From Herbiconiux oxytropis (lineage in GTDB: Bacteria > Actinomycetota > Actinomycetes > Actinomycetales > Microbacteriaceae), in contig NZ_JANLCK010000001.1 in NCBI RefSeq assembly GCF_024979315.1, positions 186,001 through 250,000 on the forward strand: 64,000 nucleotides of DNA, written 5' to 3'. A model generated the notes under the pieces. The model was not told where the DNA came from. It ran no database searches and saw only the letters and a program-made list of their open reading frames with translations. Each line of letters starts with the position of its first letter. Position 1 is the first letter of the stretch. Shown here piece after piece: positions 1-8,081 of the stretch. The translations under genes and the position numbers were made by a program.

Positions 1-483
1 ATCAGCGACCACACCGAGGTGCGCTGGGACATCCGGCCGAGCCCGCAGTGGGGCACGGTGGAGATGCGGGCGTGCGACGGGCTGTCGAGCCCCGAGGAGA
101 TCGGCGCGGTCGCCGCGCTCATCCAGTGCCTCGTCGACGACATGTCCCAGCGTCTCGACGACGGCGAAGAGCTGCCCACCATGCAGCCCTGGTTCGTGCG
201 CGAGAACAAGTGGCGGGCGGCGCGCTACGGAATGGAGGCCGAGATCATCCTCAACGCCGCCGGCGACGAGCAGCTGGTCACGGATGCGGTGCGCGGCGAA
301 CTCGAACGCCTCGCCCCGGTCGCCGAGCGGCTCGGCTGCGCGGCGGAGCTCGACCAGGTGAACCTCATCCTCGACCACGGCGCCAGCTACCAGCGCCAGC
401 TCCGCGTGGCGGAGCAGAACGGCGGGAGCCTGCGGGCGGTGGTGGCCTCGCTCACCAAAGAGCTCCGGCACGGGGTGTCTTAG
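1..483 (+). CDS. GCS2/YbdK-type carboxylate-amine (glutamate-cysteine) ligase, 3' part only
   Basis: The gene enters from outside the window; the reading frame is open from base 1 and gives the last 160 residues. The stretch WDIRPSPQWGTVEMRACDG followed by RENKWRAARYG is the characteristic C-terminal half of the GCS2 family (YbdK-like ATP-dependent carboxylate-amine ligases), which join glutamate to cysteine or related amines in the cytosol. Family members are about 370 residues, so more than half lies upstream. Its TAG stop forms part of a long hairpin shared with the convergent gene. The substrate cannot be told from this fragment. An internal GTG at 19 is not the real start. Confidence 0.85.
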   Translation: MSDHTEVRWDIRPSPQWGTVEMRACDGLSSPEEIGAVAALIQCLVDDMSQRLDDGEELPTMQPWFVRENKWRAARYGMEAEIILNAAGDEQLVTDAVRGELERLAPVAERLGCAAELDQVNLILDHGASYQRQLRVAEQNGGSLRAVVASLTKELRHGVS

Positions 484-550
484 CTGCTGAGCCGGTCGTG
501 CTGCGCGCGGCCGGCTCAGGTCGCGCGCAGCACGACCCGCACAGCAGCTA
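481..550. terminator. Nested bidirectional hairpin spanning both convergent stop codons
   Basis: An inner perfect 15-bp stem pairs 495-509 with 522-536 (arm GTCGTGCTGCGCGCG), and an outer 9-bp stem pairs 481-489 with 542-550 (TAGCTGCTG/CAGCAGCTA). The outer arms contain the TAG stop codons of the two convergent genes. A competing 8-bp stem (488-495 with 511-518, TGAGCCGG/CCGGCTCA) is possible. There is no clear U-tract, as is common in GC-rich actinobacteria. Confidence 0.8.
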
Positions 551-1276
551 GAGAGAGTCCCTCCACGCCAACAGCTCCTTCGCTCCCGAGAGGTCGAGGT
601 CGGGGCCGGAGATGCCGAGGGTGAAGAGGGTGACGCCCGCCTCGAGCTGACGATCGAGCAGGGCGCGGTCGCTCGTCTGCGAGCTGATCGTGCCGGTCGA
701 GACCTCGATCTCGGAGGGGTCGCGCCCCACCTTGTCACACCACTCGCGGAGCACGACGAGCTTGCGCTCGAGGGTCTCCACGTCGGAAAAGGAGTGCCAG
801 ATGTCGGCGTGCTCGGCCACGATGCGGAGGGTCTTCTTCTCGCCGCCGCCGCCGAGCGCATCGAGTCGCTGACCGGCGGTGCCGAACTCGTAGCCGTACT
901 CGTCGTAGTCGCGCTCGAACCAGCCCGATCCGATGCCGAAGATCAGCCGTCCCTCGTCGCCGGGGTTCTTGGCGCTGATGTGGTCGACTGTGCGGGCCAT
1001 GTCGGCAAGGAGCTCGGGGTTGCGGTAGCTGTTGCAGGTCACGAGCGGACCGAACTGGATCCGGGAGGTCTGCTCGGCCCAGGCGGCGAGCATCGTCCAG
1101 CCCTCGAAGTGCAGGCCGTCGGGCTCGCCGGAGAGCGGGTAGAAGTGGTCCCAGTTGAAGGCGATGTCGACGCCCAGGTCTTCGAGGGCGGCGAGGGTGT
1201 CGCGGATGGCACGGTATTCGGCGTGCTGGGGTGCGATCTGCACGCCGATGCGCACAGGGCGGGAAGGAGTCGTCAT
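548..1276 (-). CDS. LLM-class F420-dependent oxidoreductase with apparent internal deletion
   Basis: 242 residues of the luciferase-like monooxygenase fold that usually uses reduced F420 or FMN. Typical motifs are NWDHFYPL, GLVTCNSYRNP-like (here FGPLVTCNSYRNP), the DHIS segment, GIGSGWFE and GGGGEKKT. The family normally has roughly 25 residues (a helix and the strand ending in ..IPILIGG) between AGxRLDAL and GGGGEKKT; here LDAL runs straight into GGGGEKKT, so a core strand seems to be missing. The start is ATG at 1276, six bases after a TATGCT box; longer upstream frames overlap ffh and are non-coding. It lies 55 bp downstream of ffh and may be partly read from it. Substrate unknown; activity doubtful. 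Confidence 0.8.
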   Translation of the reverse strand: MTTPSRPVRIGVQIAPQHAEYRAIRDTLAALEDLGVDIAFNWDHFYPLSGEPDGLHFEGWTMLAAWAEQTSRIQFGPLVTCNSYRNPELLADMARTVDHISAKNPGDEGRLIFGIGSGWFERDYDEYGYEFGTAGQRLDALGGGGEKKTLRIVAEHADIWHSFSDVETLERKLVVLREWCDKVGRDPSEIEVSTGTISSQTSDRALLDRQLEAGVTLFTLGISGPDLDLSGAKELLAWRDSL

Positions 1277-1282
1277 GGTGCC

Positions 1283-1288
1283 AGCATA
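1283..1288 (-). promoter_or_regulatory. -10 box TATGCT for a leaderless LLM oxidoreductase mRNA
   Basis: The hexamer ends six bases before the ATG at 1276, and no purine-rich Shine-Dalgarno lies between. This fixes the start of the F420-type oxidoreductase. Confidence 0.5.
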
Positions 1289-1331
1289 GGCACGGCGACG
1301 GGCCGCGTGACAGGACCTCCGAGGCCCTGTC

Positions 1332-2909
1332 TCAGCGGAGGAACCGCTGCAGCGCCTCGAGCTCCTCGGGGCTCGGGCTCGGCGTGCCGTCGGCAGCCTT
1401 CGAGCCGAGGCCGAAGCCGGCGCCTCCCGAGGTGCCGGCCGCCACAGCGGGCTTCTCCCCCGAAGCACGCGCCGCGTTCTCCGCAGCGCGCTTCGCGGGG
1501 TTGCCCGACCGCGATCCGCTCTTCTTCTTGGCCTGCGGCTTGCCACGGCCGCCCCCGAAGCCGGCGCCCGGGATGGGGCCCATGCCCGGCACGTTCGGCA
1601 TGCCGCCCTTGGCCACCGTCTTCATCATCTTCGAGGCCTGCTCGAATCGCTGCACGAGGGAGTTGACGTCGGTGACGGTCATGCCGGAACCGCGCGCGAT
1701 GCGGAGGCGTCGCGAGCCGTTGAGCAGCTTGGGGTTGGCGCGCTCGGCCTTGGTCATCGACTGGATGATCGCCTCGGTGCGCACGATCTCCTTCTCGTCG
1801 AAGTTCTCGAGCTGCTGCTTGAGGCCGCCGGCACCAGGCAGCATGCCCATCATCTTCTTGATGCTGCCCACGTTGCGGAGCTGCTGCATCTGCTTCAGGA
1901 AGTCGTCGAGCGTGAACGAGTCGGTCGCGAACTTCTCGGCGACCGCGCGCGCCTCCTCCTCGTCGAAGGCCGACTGGGCCTGCTCGATGAGGGAGAGGAT
2001 GTCACCGAGGTCGAGGATGCGGGACGCCATGCGGTCCGGGTAGAAGGGCTCGAAGTCGTCGAGCGTCTCGCCTGTGGAGGCGAAGATGATGGGGCGGCCG
2101 GTGACCGAGGCCACCGAGAGGGCGGCACCACCGCGCGCGTCGCCGTCGAGCTTCGTGAGCACGACGCCGGTGAAGTCGACGCCCTCCTGGAAGGCGCGGG
2201 CCGTGGCCACGGCGTCCTGACCGATCATGGCGTCGATCACGAAGAGCACCTCGTCGGGGCTCACGGCCTTCCGGATGTCGGCAGCCTGCTTCATCATGTC
2301 GGCGTCGACACCGAGACGGCCGGCTGTGTCGATGATGACGGTGTCGTACTGCTTGTCGATGGCGAACTTGATCGAGTCCTTCGCCACGCGTACGGGGTTG
2401 CCCACGCCGTTGCCGGGCTCGGGCGCGTAGACGGGCACGCCCGCCTGGCCTCCGACGACCTGGAGCTGATTGACGGCGTTGGGGCGCTGGAGGTCGGCGG
2501 CGACCAGGAGCGGAGTGTGGTTGTCTTTCGCGAGCCACTTGGCGAGCTTGCCCGCGAGGGTGGTCTTGCCGGCACCCTGGAGGCCCGCGAGCATGATGAT
2601 GGTGGGCGGGCGCTTGGCGAACTCGAGCCGGCGCTGCTGGCCGCCGAGGATCTGCACGAGCTCCTCGTTGACGATCTGCACGACCTGCTGAGCCGGGTTG
2701 AGCGCCCGGTTGACCTCGTCGCCGAGGGCGCGCTCGCGCACCTTGCCCGTGAACTCCTTCACGACCTCGAGCGCGACGTCGGCGTCGAGCAGGGCGCGGC
2801 GGATCTCGCGAACGGTCGAATCGACGTCCGCGGGGCTCAGCTTGCCCTTCGTGCGGAGGTTCTTGAAGGTTTCGGCGAGCCTGTCCGAGAGATTTCCAAA
2901 AGTAGCCAT
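1332..2909 (-). CDS. ffh: Signal recognition particle GTPase Ffh
   Basis: 525 residues. Ffh binds the SRP RNA and signal sequences of nascent membrane proteins and hands the ribosome to FtsY. The N domain occupies about residues 1-90. The G domain follows, with P-loop GLQGAGKTT near residue 110, DTAGRLG and TKLDGDARGG. A methionine-rich M domain (MMGMLPGAGG, RRLRIARGSG) lies near 330-440. The tail is long, basic and Gly/Ser/Ala-rich (about 440-525). The start MATFGNLSDRL is the family norm. A TAAACT box ends nine bases before the ATG, so the leader is a few bases at most. The FtsY partner lies 8 kb away on the same strand. Confidence 0.97.
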   Translation of the reverse strand: MATFGNLSDRLAETFKNLRTKGKLSPADVDSTVREIRRALLDADVALEVVKEFTGKVRERALGDEVNRALNPAQQVVQIVNEELVQILGGQQRRLEFAKRPPTIIMLAGLQGAGKTTLAGKLAKWLAKDNHTPLLVAADLQRPNAVNQLQVVGGQAGVPVYAPEPGNGVGNPVRVAKDSIKFAIDKQYDTVIIDTAGRLGVDADMMKQAADIRKAVSPDEVLFVIDAMIGQDAVATARAFQEGVDFTGVVLTKLDGDARGGAALSVASVTGRPIIFASTGETLDDFEPFYPDRMASRILDLGDILSLIEQAQSAFDEEEARAVAEKFATDSFTLDDFLKQMQQLRNVGSIKKMMGMLPGAGGLKQQLENFDEKEIVRTEAIIQSMTKAERANPKLLNGSRRLRIARGSGMTVTDVNSLVQRFEQASKMMKTVAKGGMPNVPGMGPIPGAGFGGGRGKPQAKKKSGSRSGNPAKRAAENAARASGEKPAVAAGTSGGAGFGLGSKAADGTPSPSPEELEALQRFLR

Positions 2910-2918
2910 CGTGCAGCC

Positions 2919-2924
2919 AGTTTA
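2919..2924 (-). promoter_or_regulatory. -10 box TAAACT of ffh
   Basis: TAAACT lies nine bases upstream of the ffh ATG. The spacing suggests a leader of about three bases. Confidence 0.4.
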
Positions 2925-2979
2925 TTCGCTCGGGCGGGGCGCCTGCTGTACGGCCTGCTCCAAGGGTCCCGTGCGATAC

Positions 2980-2999
2980 TAGTTAGCAGATGATAACTA
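2980..2999. promoter_or_regulatory. Candidate MarR-type operator before the MFS gene
   Basis: TAGTTA and TAACTA form a 6-bp inverted repeat separated by GCAGATGA. The length and TTAG..TAA character resemble sites bound by MarR-family repressors in front of efflux genes. It is an AT-rich island in GC-rich DNA, 16 bp upstream of the MFS start. No regulator gene is adjacent; a MarR gene lies at 14525. Confidence 0.45.
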
Positions 3000-3015
3000 C
3001 GAGTGCGGCGAGAGC

Positions 3016-4386
3016 ATGAGCGCGATGTTCCGCTCGCTCGCGAGCATCGACTACCGCATCTGGTTCGCCGGCGCGCTCGTGTCGAACATCGGCACCTGGA
3101 TGCAGCGCACGGCCCAGGACTGGATCGTGCTCACCGAGCTCACCGACCACGACGCCGTTGCCGTGGGCATCACGATGGCTCTGCAGCTCGGGCCGCAGCT
3201 GCTGCTCGTGCCCTTCTCCGGACTCATCGCCGACCGGCTGGACCGCCGGCGGACGCTCATGGCCACCCAGGCCGCCATGGGCATCCTGGGGCTCGGTCTC
3301 GGCGTGATCGTGGTGACGGGGTTCGCCCAGCTGTGGATCGTGTACGCATTCGCCCTGCTGCTCGGCATCGCCTCGGCGATCGACGCCCCGGTGCGGCAGA
3401 CCTTCGTCTCCGAGCTCGTCTCGGGCGCGCACGTGGGGAACGCCGTGGCGCTCAACTCCGCGTCGTTCAACGCGGCACGCACCATCGGGCCGGCGATCGC
3501 CGGCGTGCTCGTGGTGCTGATCGGGGCCGGCTGGGTGTTCATCGTGAACGGGATCACGTTCGCGGCCGTGCTCGTGTCGCTGCGCTTCATCCGACCGTCC
3601 CGGCTCGTTCCCGCCGTGCGGGCGCCCCGGGCGAAGGGGCAGCTGCTCGAGGGGTTCCGGTACGTGAGGGGACGGCCCGACCTCGTGATCGTGTTCCTGA
3701 TCGTGTTCGTCGTGGGCACCTTCGGCTTCAACTACCCGATCTTCACCTCGACGATGGCGACCGTGGAGTTCGGGTTGGACTCCGCGGGCTTCGGACTGCT
3801 CACCGCCGTGATGGCCGTGGGATCGGTGGCGGGAGCCCTCGTCTCGGCCAGTCGCGACAAGCCGCGGCTGCGACTGGTGTTCCTGGCGTCGGCGGCGTTC
3901 GGCGTCTTCGCGCTGCTCGCGGCCATCGCACCGAGCGCGTGGCTGTTCGCGGGAGCGCTCGTGCTGATCGGGTTCGCCGGGCAGATCCTCATGACGACCG
4001 CCAACGGGACCGTGCAGACCACGACCGATCCGGTGATGCGCGGGCGTGTGATGGCGCTGTACATGGCGATCTTCGTGGGCGGTACCCCGCTCGGCGCACC
4101 GCTGCTCGGCGCCGTCGCGAACACGCTCGGGCCGCGTTGGGCGCTCGGGCTGGCGGCCCTGGCGGGGGTCGCGGCATTCGCGCTCGGGGTGATGTGGCTC
4201 GTCGTGTACCGGGATGCGCGGGTGCGGGTGGGCAGCGGATCACGGTGGCGGCTGCGCGTGGAGTTCGGTCCACGCGACCGGATGGCCGGGTCGATGACCG
4301 CCACCGGGTCGTTCGCGGCCCTCCCGAGGCGCGAGGAGCTCGCGGAGGAACTGGAGCTCGACGAAGCCGACGCCCGGCGCACCTGA
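3016..4386 (+). CDS. MFS exporter of the MFS_3/EntS-like type
   Basis: 456 residues with about twelve hydrophobic segments. The opening (FRSLASIDYRIWFAGALVSN, then IGTWMQRTAQDW) and the loop GLIADRLDRRRTL after the third segment are typical of the MFS_3/enterobactin-exporter-like branch of proton-driven drug or metabolite efflux pumps in the cytoplasmic membrane. The C-terminal 70 residues are a charged cytoplasmic tail ending EELELDEADARRT. The start is ATG 3016 with a weak GGCGAGAG upstream; ATG 3025 is an alternative. It diverges from ffh, with a palindromic operator candidate between. The transported compound is unknown; the operator suggests ligand-induced export. Confidence 0.85.
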   Translation: MSAMFRSLASIDYRIWFAGALVSNIGTWMQRTAQDWIVLTELTDHDAVAVGITMALQLGPQLLLVPFSGLIADRLDRRRTLMATQAAMGILGLGLGVIVVTGFAQLWIVYAFALLLGIASAIDAPVRQTFVSELVSGAHVGNAVALNSASFNAARTIGPAIAGVLVVLIGAGWVFIVNGITFAAVLVSLRFIRPSRLVPAVRAPRAKGQLLEGFRYVRGRPDLVIVFLIVFVVGTFGFNYPIFTSTMATVEFGLDSAGFGLLTAVMAVGSVAGALVSASRDKPRLRLVFLASAAFGVFALLAAIAPSAWLFAGALVLIGFAGQILMTTANGTVQTTTDPVMRGRVMALYMAIFVGGTPLGAPLLGAVANTLGPRWALGLAALAGVAAFALGVMWLVVYRDARVRVGSGSRWRLRVEFGPRDRMAGSMTATGSFAALPRREELAEELELDEADARRT

Positions 4387-4430
4387 GCCCGGGTCGCACG
4401 GGTGTCGGCGGTGGCTGACACACTGGGCGC

Positions 4431-5357
4431 ATGCGTCACGGAATCGTCATCCTCCCGCAAGACCCCTGGCTCGTCGCCCGCGAGAAGTGGCAGCGGGCCG
4501 AGAGCCTGGGCTTCGACCACGCCTGGACCTACGACCACCTGAGCTGGCGGTCGCTCGCGGGCGAGCCGTGGGGCGCCACCGTGCCCACGCTCACGGCCGC
4601 CGCCTTGGTGACCGATCGCATCCGACTCGGCACCTTCGTGGCCTCGCCGAACTTCCGGCATCCGGTGACGTTCGCGAAGGAGCTCGCGACGCTCGACGAC
4701 ATCTCCGGGGGGCGCTTGATCGCGGGTCTCGGCAGCGGCGGCACCGGGTTCGACGCCTTCGTGCTGGGGCAGGCCTCGCTGAGCCCGCGGGAGCGGCACG
4801 AGCGGTTCACCGAGTTCGTCGACGGTCTCGACGAACTGCTGCGATTCGAGAGCGGGAGCGAGACCGCGCCGGAGAGCGTCGGTGTCGGCGCCGGCTTCTC
4901 CTTCGACGGCGCCTGGTACACGGCGCGCCACTCCCGCATGGTGGGCGAGCCCGTTCAGCGACCCCGCATGCCGTTCGTGCTCGCGGCCAACGGCCCCAAG
5001 GGCCTCGCGCTCGTCTCGAGGGTCGCGGAGGGCTGGGTCACCACGGGCGGCGACGGACTCACGGGCGAGCAGTGGTGGCGGGCGGTGGCCGAGCTCTCGG
5101 CGCGCCTCGACGAGGCCGCGGTGGCGGGTGGGCGCGATCCGCTCACGCTCGACCGCTACCTCTCGCTCGACTCCGGAGGGGTGTTCTCCCTCGAGAGCGC
5201 CGACCGCTACGAGGAGCTCTGCGGCCGGGCTGCCGAGCTCGGGTTCACCGATGTCATCAGTCACTGGCCACGCGCCGAGGGGATCTACGCCGGGCGCGAG
5301 GCCGTGCTCGACGAGGTGGCGGGCCGGCTCGCCGAGGAGCGGGACGTGCGCGACTGA
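4431..5357 (+). CDS. LLM-class F420-dependent oxidoreductase
   Basis: 308 residues. It has the luciferase-like TIM barrel with early HGIVILPQDPW, WTYDHLSWRS, the segment LATLDDISGGRLIAGLGSGG and GPKGLALVSRVAEGWVTTGG, typical of actinobacterial F420H2-using oxidoreductases. The cofactor choice is inferred from family resemblance. Start is ATG 4431; a weak CACACT lies six bases upstream. It follows the MFS gene by 44 bp on the same strand and may be partly co-transcribed. It is convergent with the fusion gene downstream. Substrate unknown. Confidence 0.85.
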   Translation: MRHGIVILPQDPWLVAREKWQRAESLGFDHAWTYDHLSWRSLAGEPWGATVPTLTAAALVTDRIRLGTFVASPNFRHPVTFAKELATLDDISGGRLIAGLGSGGTGFDAFVLGQASLSPRERHERFTEFVDGLDELLRFESGSETAPESVGVGAGFSFDGAWYTARHSRMVGEPVQRPRMPFVLAANGPKGLALVSRVAEGWVTTGGDGLTGEQWWRAVAELSARLDEAAVAGGRDPLTLDRYLSLDSGGVFSLESADRYEELCGRAAELGFTDVISHWPRAEGIYAGREAVLDEVAGRLAEERDVRD

Positions 5358-5375
5358 CGCGACGTGCCGGATCAG

Positions 5376-5413
5376 CCGGTCAGGCCAGGTTGAACCGGTC
5401 AGGCCACGTTGAA
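5376..5413. repeat. Tandem 19-bp duplication of a gene end
   Basis: CCGGTCAGGCCAGGTTGAA (5376-5394) is followed directly by CCGGTCAGGCCACGTTGAA (5395-5413), with one mismatch. The second copy encodes the last residues and TGA of the minus-strand fusion gene; the first repeats that end just downstream. Confidence 0.85.
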
Positions 5414-7663
5414 GTTGTCGCGAAAGAGGTTGTCGGGGTCGTAGCGGCTCTTGAGTGATCGCAGTCGCTCGAGAGTCGCGGGTGGGAACGCATCCGTGAT
5501 CCGCTCGGCCCTGAGGTCGGTCTCGAAGCTCAGGTAGAGGCCGTCGAAGTGGTGGTGCAGCTCGTCCCATACGGCGTCGAGCCGCTCGCGGTCGGCTCCG
5601 AACGCGATGACGGAGAAGTTGGCCGCCCGGCCCGCGTAGGCCGTCGCGGCGGGATCGATGTCGGAGACGGCGCCACCGACCGAGCGGATCTGGAAGAAGT
5701 AGACCAGACCGGTCGCGAGCATCCGTTCTGCCGCCGCTGCGAACTCGGGCGTGATGTGCTCGATCAGGCCCGATCGGGTCGCGGGGTCGCCGCGACCGTC
5801 GTGGGGCCCGGCCTGCGCGTTCGCCATCAGTGCCGGGTAGGTGGTGATCTGCACCGACTGCTGCACGAGCGGCGCGAGGGCGGCGAAGGGCTGCAGGCGC
5901 TCGAGGATCGTGTCGGCGTCGGGTGAGTCGACCACCGTCATGGTCTGGGCGACGGCCGGCTGACCGCGGCGGGGAGCCCCCATGATGAGGAAGCTCGTGA
6001 GGTCGCGCGGCGCCGCCTCGACGAGCGCGCCCCACCCCTCGAGGAACTCCGCGGTCTCGGAGGCATCGAATGCGAGCTGCGCCCAGCCGAGCTCGCCCAC
6101 CTCGTCGACCTCGAACTCGAACGACACGACGATGCCCATGTTGGCGCCCGCCCCGCGCACGGCCCAGAACAGGTCGGCGTTCTCAGTCTCGCTCGCTCGC
6201 ACGACCGAGCCGTCGGCGAGCACGACGACGGCAGCACGCAGGTGGTCGATGGTGAGCCCGTGCTCACGGGCGAGCCAGCCGATGCCGCCCGCGGTGGCGA
6301 GGCCGCCGACACCGACCCCACCGTAGTCGCCCGAGCTGAGCCCCCAGCCGTGGGTGCCGAGCGCCGCCGCGACGTCCATCCAGCGGGCACCGGGCTCGAT
6401 CCGCACGAGCCGCCGCTCGTCGTCGAGCACCTCGATGGCCGCGAGGCGAGAGAGGTCGATCACGATGCCGCCGTCGTTCGTGGAACGGCCGCTGATGCCG
6501 TGGCCGCCGCTGCGCACCCCGAGCGAGACGTGCGGATGCGCGCGGGCGAAGGCGAGCGCGTCGACCACCTCGGCGACCGACTGCGGTTGCAGCACGATGC
6601 CCGGAGACCCGCCACGGAGGTAGGTGGAGCGCACTCGAGCGAACGCGGAGTCGCCCGGCTCGACCGCACGGGCCACGAGCGAGGCCGGGAGCGCCTCGTA
6701 GTCGATCCCCTCCCGGCGAAGAGCCACGGCACTCGCCCGCCGCACGGGCGACTCGGTGCGGCTGTCTCCGCCCAGCTCGCGATCGACCGCCTCGCGGAGG
6801 CCGGGCACGACCTCGAGCGCGAACTGCTGCATCGTGGAGGGGTCGTCGGAGGCCAGGATGAGGGTGCTGACTCCCTGCTCAACCACCAGCGGCAGCAGCT
6901 CGTCGACCCATTGAGCGCTCGGCCCGGTGAGGAGCCCACCGCTCGCAGCCGGTGCGGTGAAGCGGCCGCCGATGTTGAGCAGGCGGCGGATCTCGCGCGG
7001 GTCGCGCCCCGCCGCCACGGCCGCCTCGTCGATGGCCGCGTTGCCGCGCTCGAGGTCGCCCGGCTGCAGGTACGAGAGCGAGGGTAGCCAGCCGTCGGCC
7101 TTCCGGCCCGTGAGCCGCAGCATGCGCGGTTTGTAGGCGCCGAGCCAGATCGGGATGTCGTGCGCCGGGAGGGGTCCGCGCTTGGCGCCGTCCACCCTGT
7201 GGTGCTCGCCACCTGCGCGCAGCGGCGAGCGCTTCCCCGCATCCCAGATGCCGCGGATGACGTCGATCGCCTGCGACAGCGCATCGACGGCCTGGCCCGG
7301 GGTCAGCCGCCCTCCGCCCATCGCCGCGATCGCGTCCCAGAACGCACCGGAGCCGAGGCCCAGGTCGAACCGGCCGCCCGAGAGCAGGTCGAGGCTCGCG
7401 GCCGATCGCGCGAGCACGGCGGGCTGCCGGAGCGGGAGGTTGAGCACGTTCGGCGCGAGGTGAACTCGTTCGGTGCGCGCGGCGATCCACGTGAGCAGAG
7501 TCCAGGTGTCGTGGAAGCCCGGCTGATACGGGTGGTCCTGGAAGGTCACGAGATCGAAGCCGAGCGACTCCGCGAGCTCGGCGAGGTGCACGGCAGATTC
7601 GGGCGGCGCGTTCACCGGGGTGATGAAGGTTCCGACCTGCAGACGGTGACCGTAGTGGGGCAT
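5399..7663 (-). CDS. Fusion of LLM flavin oxidoreductase and FAD-linked (BBE-type) oxidase
   Basis: 754 residues combining two normally separate enzymes. Residues about 8-305 are a luciferase-like domain (LLSGGRFDLGLGSGAFW, DIPIWLGAYKPRML). After a linker near 305-340 comes an FAD_binding_4 domain (RSGGHGISGRST; GGLATAGGIGWLAREHGLT) and a C-terminal BBE segment (RLRSLKSRYDPDNLF). His388 is placed as the 8-alpha-histidyl flavin attachment residue. The position that is Cys in bicovalent oxidases of this family appears to be Tyr447 (SSGDYGG), so single-point attachment is predicted. ATG 7663 is chosen because the LLM fold begins there; a GGAGG sits only one base before it, too close to act as a ribosome site. 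It diverges from an HxlR regulator. Confidence 0.85.
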   Translation of the reverse strand: MPHYGHRLQVGTFITPVNAPPESAVHLAELAESLGFDLVTFQDHPYQPGFHDTWTLLTWIAARTERVHLAPNVLNLPLRQPAVLARSAASLDLLSGGRFDLGLGSGAFWDAIAAMGGGRLTPGQAVDALSQAIDVIRGIWDAGKRSPLRAGGEHHRVDGAKRGPLPAHDIPIWLGAYKPRMLRLTGRKADGWLPSLSYLQPGDLERGNAAIDEAAVAAGRDPREIRRLLNIGGRFTAPAASGGLLTGPSAQWVDELLPLVVEQGVSTLILASDDPSTMQQFALEVVPGLREAVDRELGGDSRTESPVRRASAVALRREGIDYEALPASLVARAVEPGDSAFARVRSTYLRGGSPGIVLQPQSVAEVVDALAFARAHPHVSLGVRSGGHGISGRSTNDGGIVIDLSRLAAIEVLDDERRLVRIEPGARWMDVAAALGTHGWGLSSGDYGGVGVGGLATAGGIGWLAREHGLTIDHLRAAVVVLADGSVVRASETENADLFWAVRGAGANMGIVVSFEFEVDEVGELGWAQLAFDASETAEFLEGWGALVEAAPRDLTSFLIMGAPRRGQPAVAQTMTVVDSPDADTILERLQPFAALAPLVQQSVQITTYPALMANAQAGPHDGRGDPATRSGLIEHITPEFAAAAERMLATGLVYFFQIRSVGGAVSDIDPAATAYAGRAANFSVIAFGADRERLDAVWDELHHHFDGLYLSFETDLRAERITDAFPPATLERLRSLKSRYDPDNLFRDNFNVA

Positions 7664-7715
7664 GCCTCCATGCTCGCAGTGGGCACCCGATGCACCAACC
7701 ACGCCGTTAGCCGCT

Positions 7716-7721
7716 TACGAT
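7716..7721 (+). promoter_or_regulatory. -10 box TACGAT of the HxlR gene
   Basis: It ends six bases before the GTG at 7728. It overlaps the imperfect repeat GTTAG-CCG-CTTAC (7706-7718), which could be where the HxlR protein acts on both divergent promoters. Confidence 0.5.
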
Positions 7722-7727
7722 AGGTGA

Positions 7728-8081
7728 GTGAGCATCGAGACCTCCCCCGCATCCACGCCCGTCTGGCATCACATCGACGACGCCGAGTGCCGGCGCTTCC
7801 AGAGCTCGGTCGAGCTGGTCGGCAAGCGCTGGAGCTCGGGCATCCTGCTGGCGGTGGCGCAGGGCTCGAGCCGGTTCAGCGAGATCGTGGCGACGGTCAC
7901 GGGCCTCTCGGACCGACTGGCCTCCCAGCGGCTGAAGGAGCTCGAGCAGGCCGGGCTGGTGCATCGCGAGGTGATCGCCACGACGCCGGTGCAGATCCAC
8001 TACTCCCTCACGGATCGCGGGGCCGACCTCATGAAGTCGCTGCAGCCCCTGGTGTCGTGGGGGCAGCGCTGGGCCCGCTGA
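7728..8081 (+). CDS. HxlR-family winged-helix regulator
   Basis: 117 residues. CRRFQSSVELVGKRWSSGIL, then RFSEIVATVTGLSDRLASQRLKELEQAGLV is the hallmark HxlR/MarR-like winged helix, placed at about residues 20-110. HxlR proteins bind as dimers to palindromes and often respond to reactive electrophiles or redox change. It is divergent from the LLM-FAD fusion gene, 64 bp apart, and so probably controls it. GTG start with a -10 box six bases upstream. Its last 53 bp overlap the 3' end of the convergent TetR gene. A Cys near residue 20 could be a sensor, but this is only a guess. Confidence 0.9.
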   Translation: MSIETSPASTPVWHHIDDAECRRFQSSVELVGKRWSSGILLAVAQGSSRFSEIVATVTGLSDRLASQRLKELEQAGLVHREVIATTPVQIHYSLTDRGADLMKSLQPLVSWGQRWAR

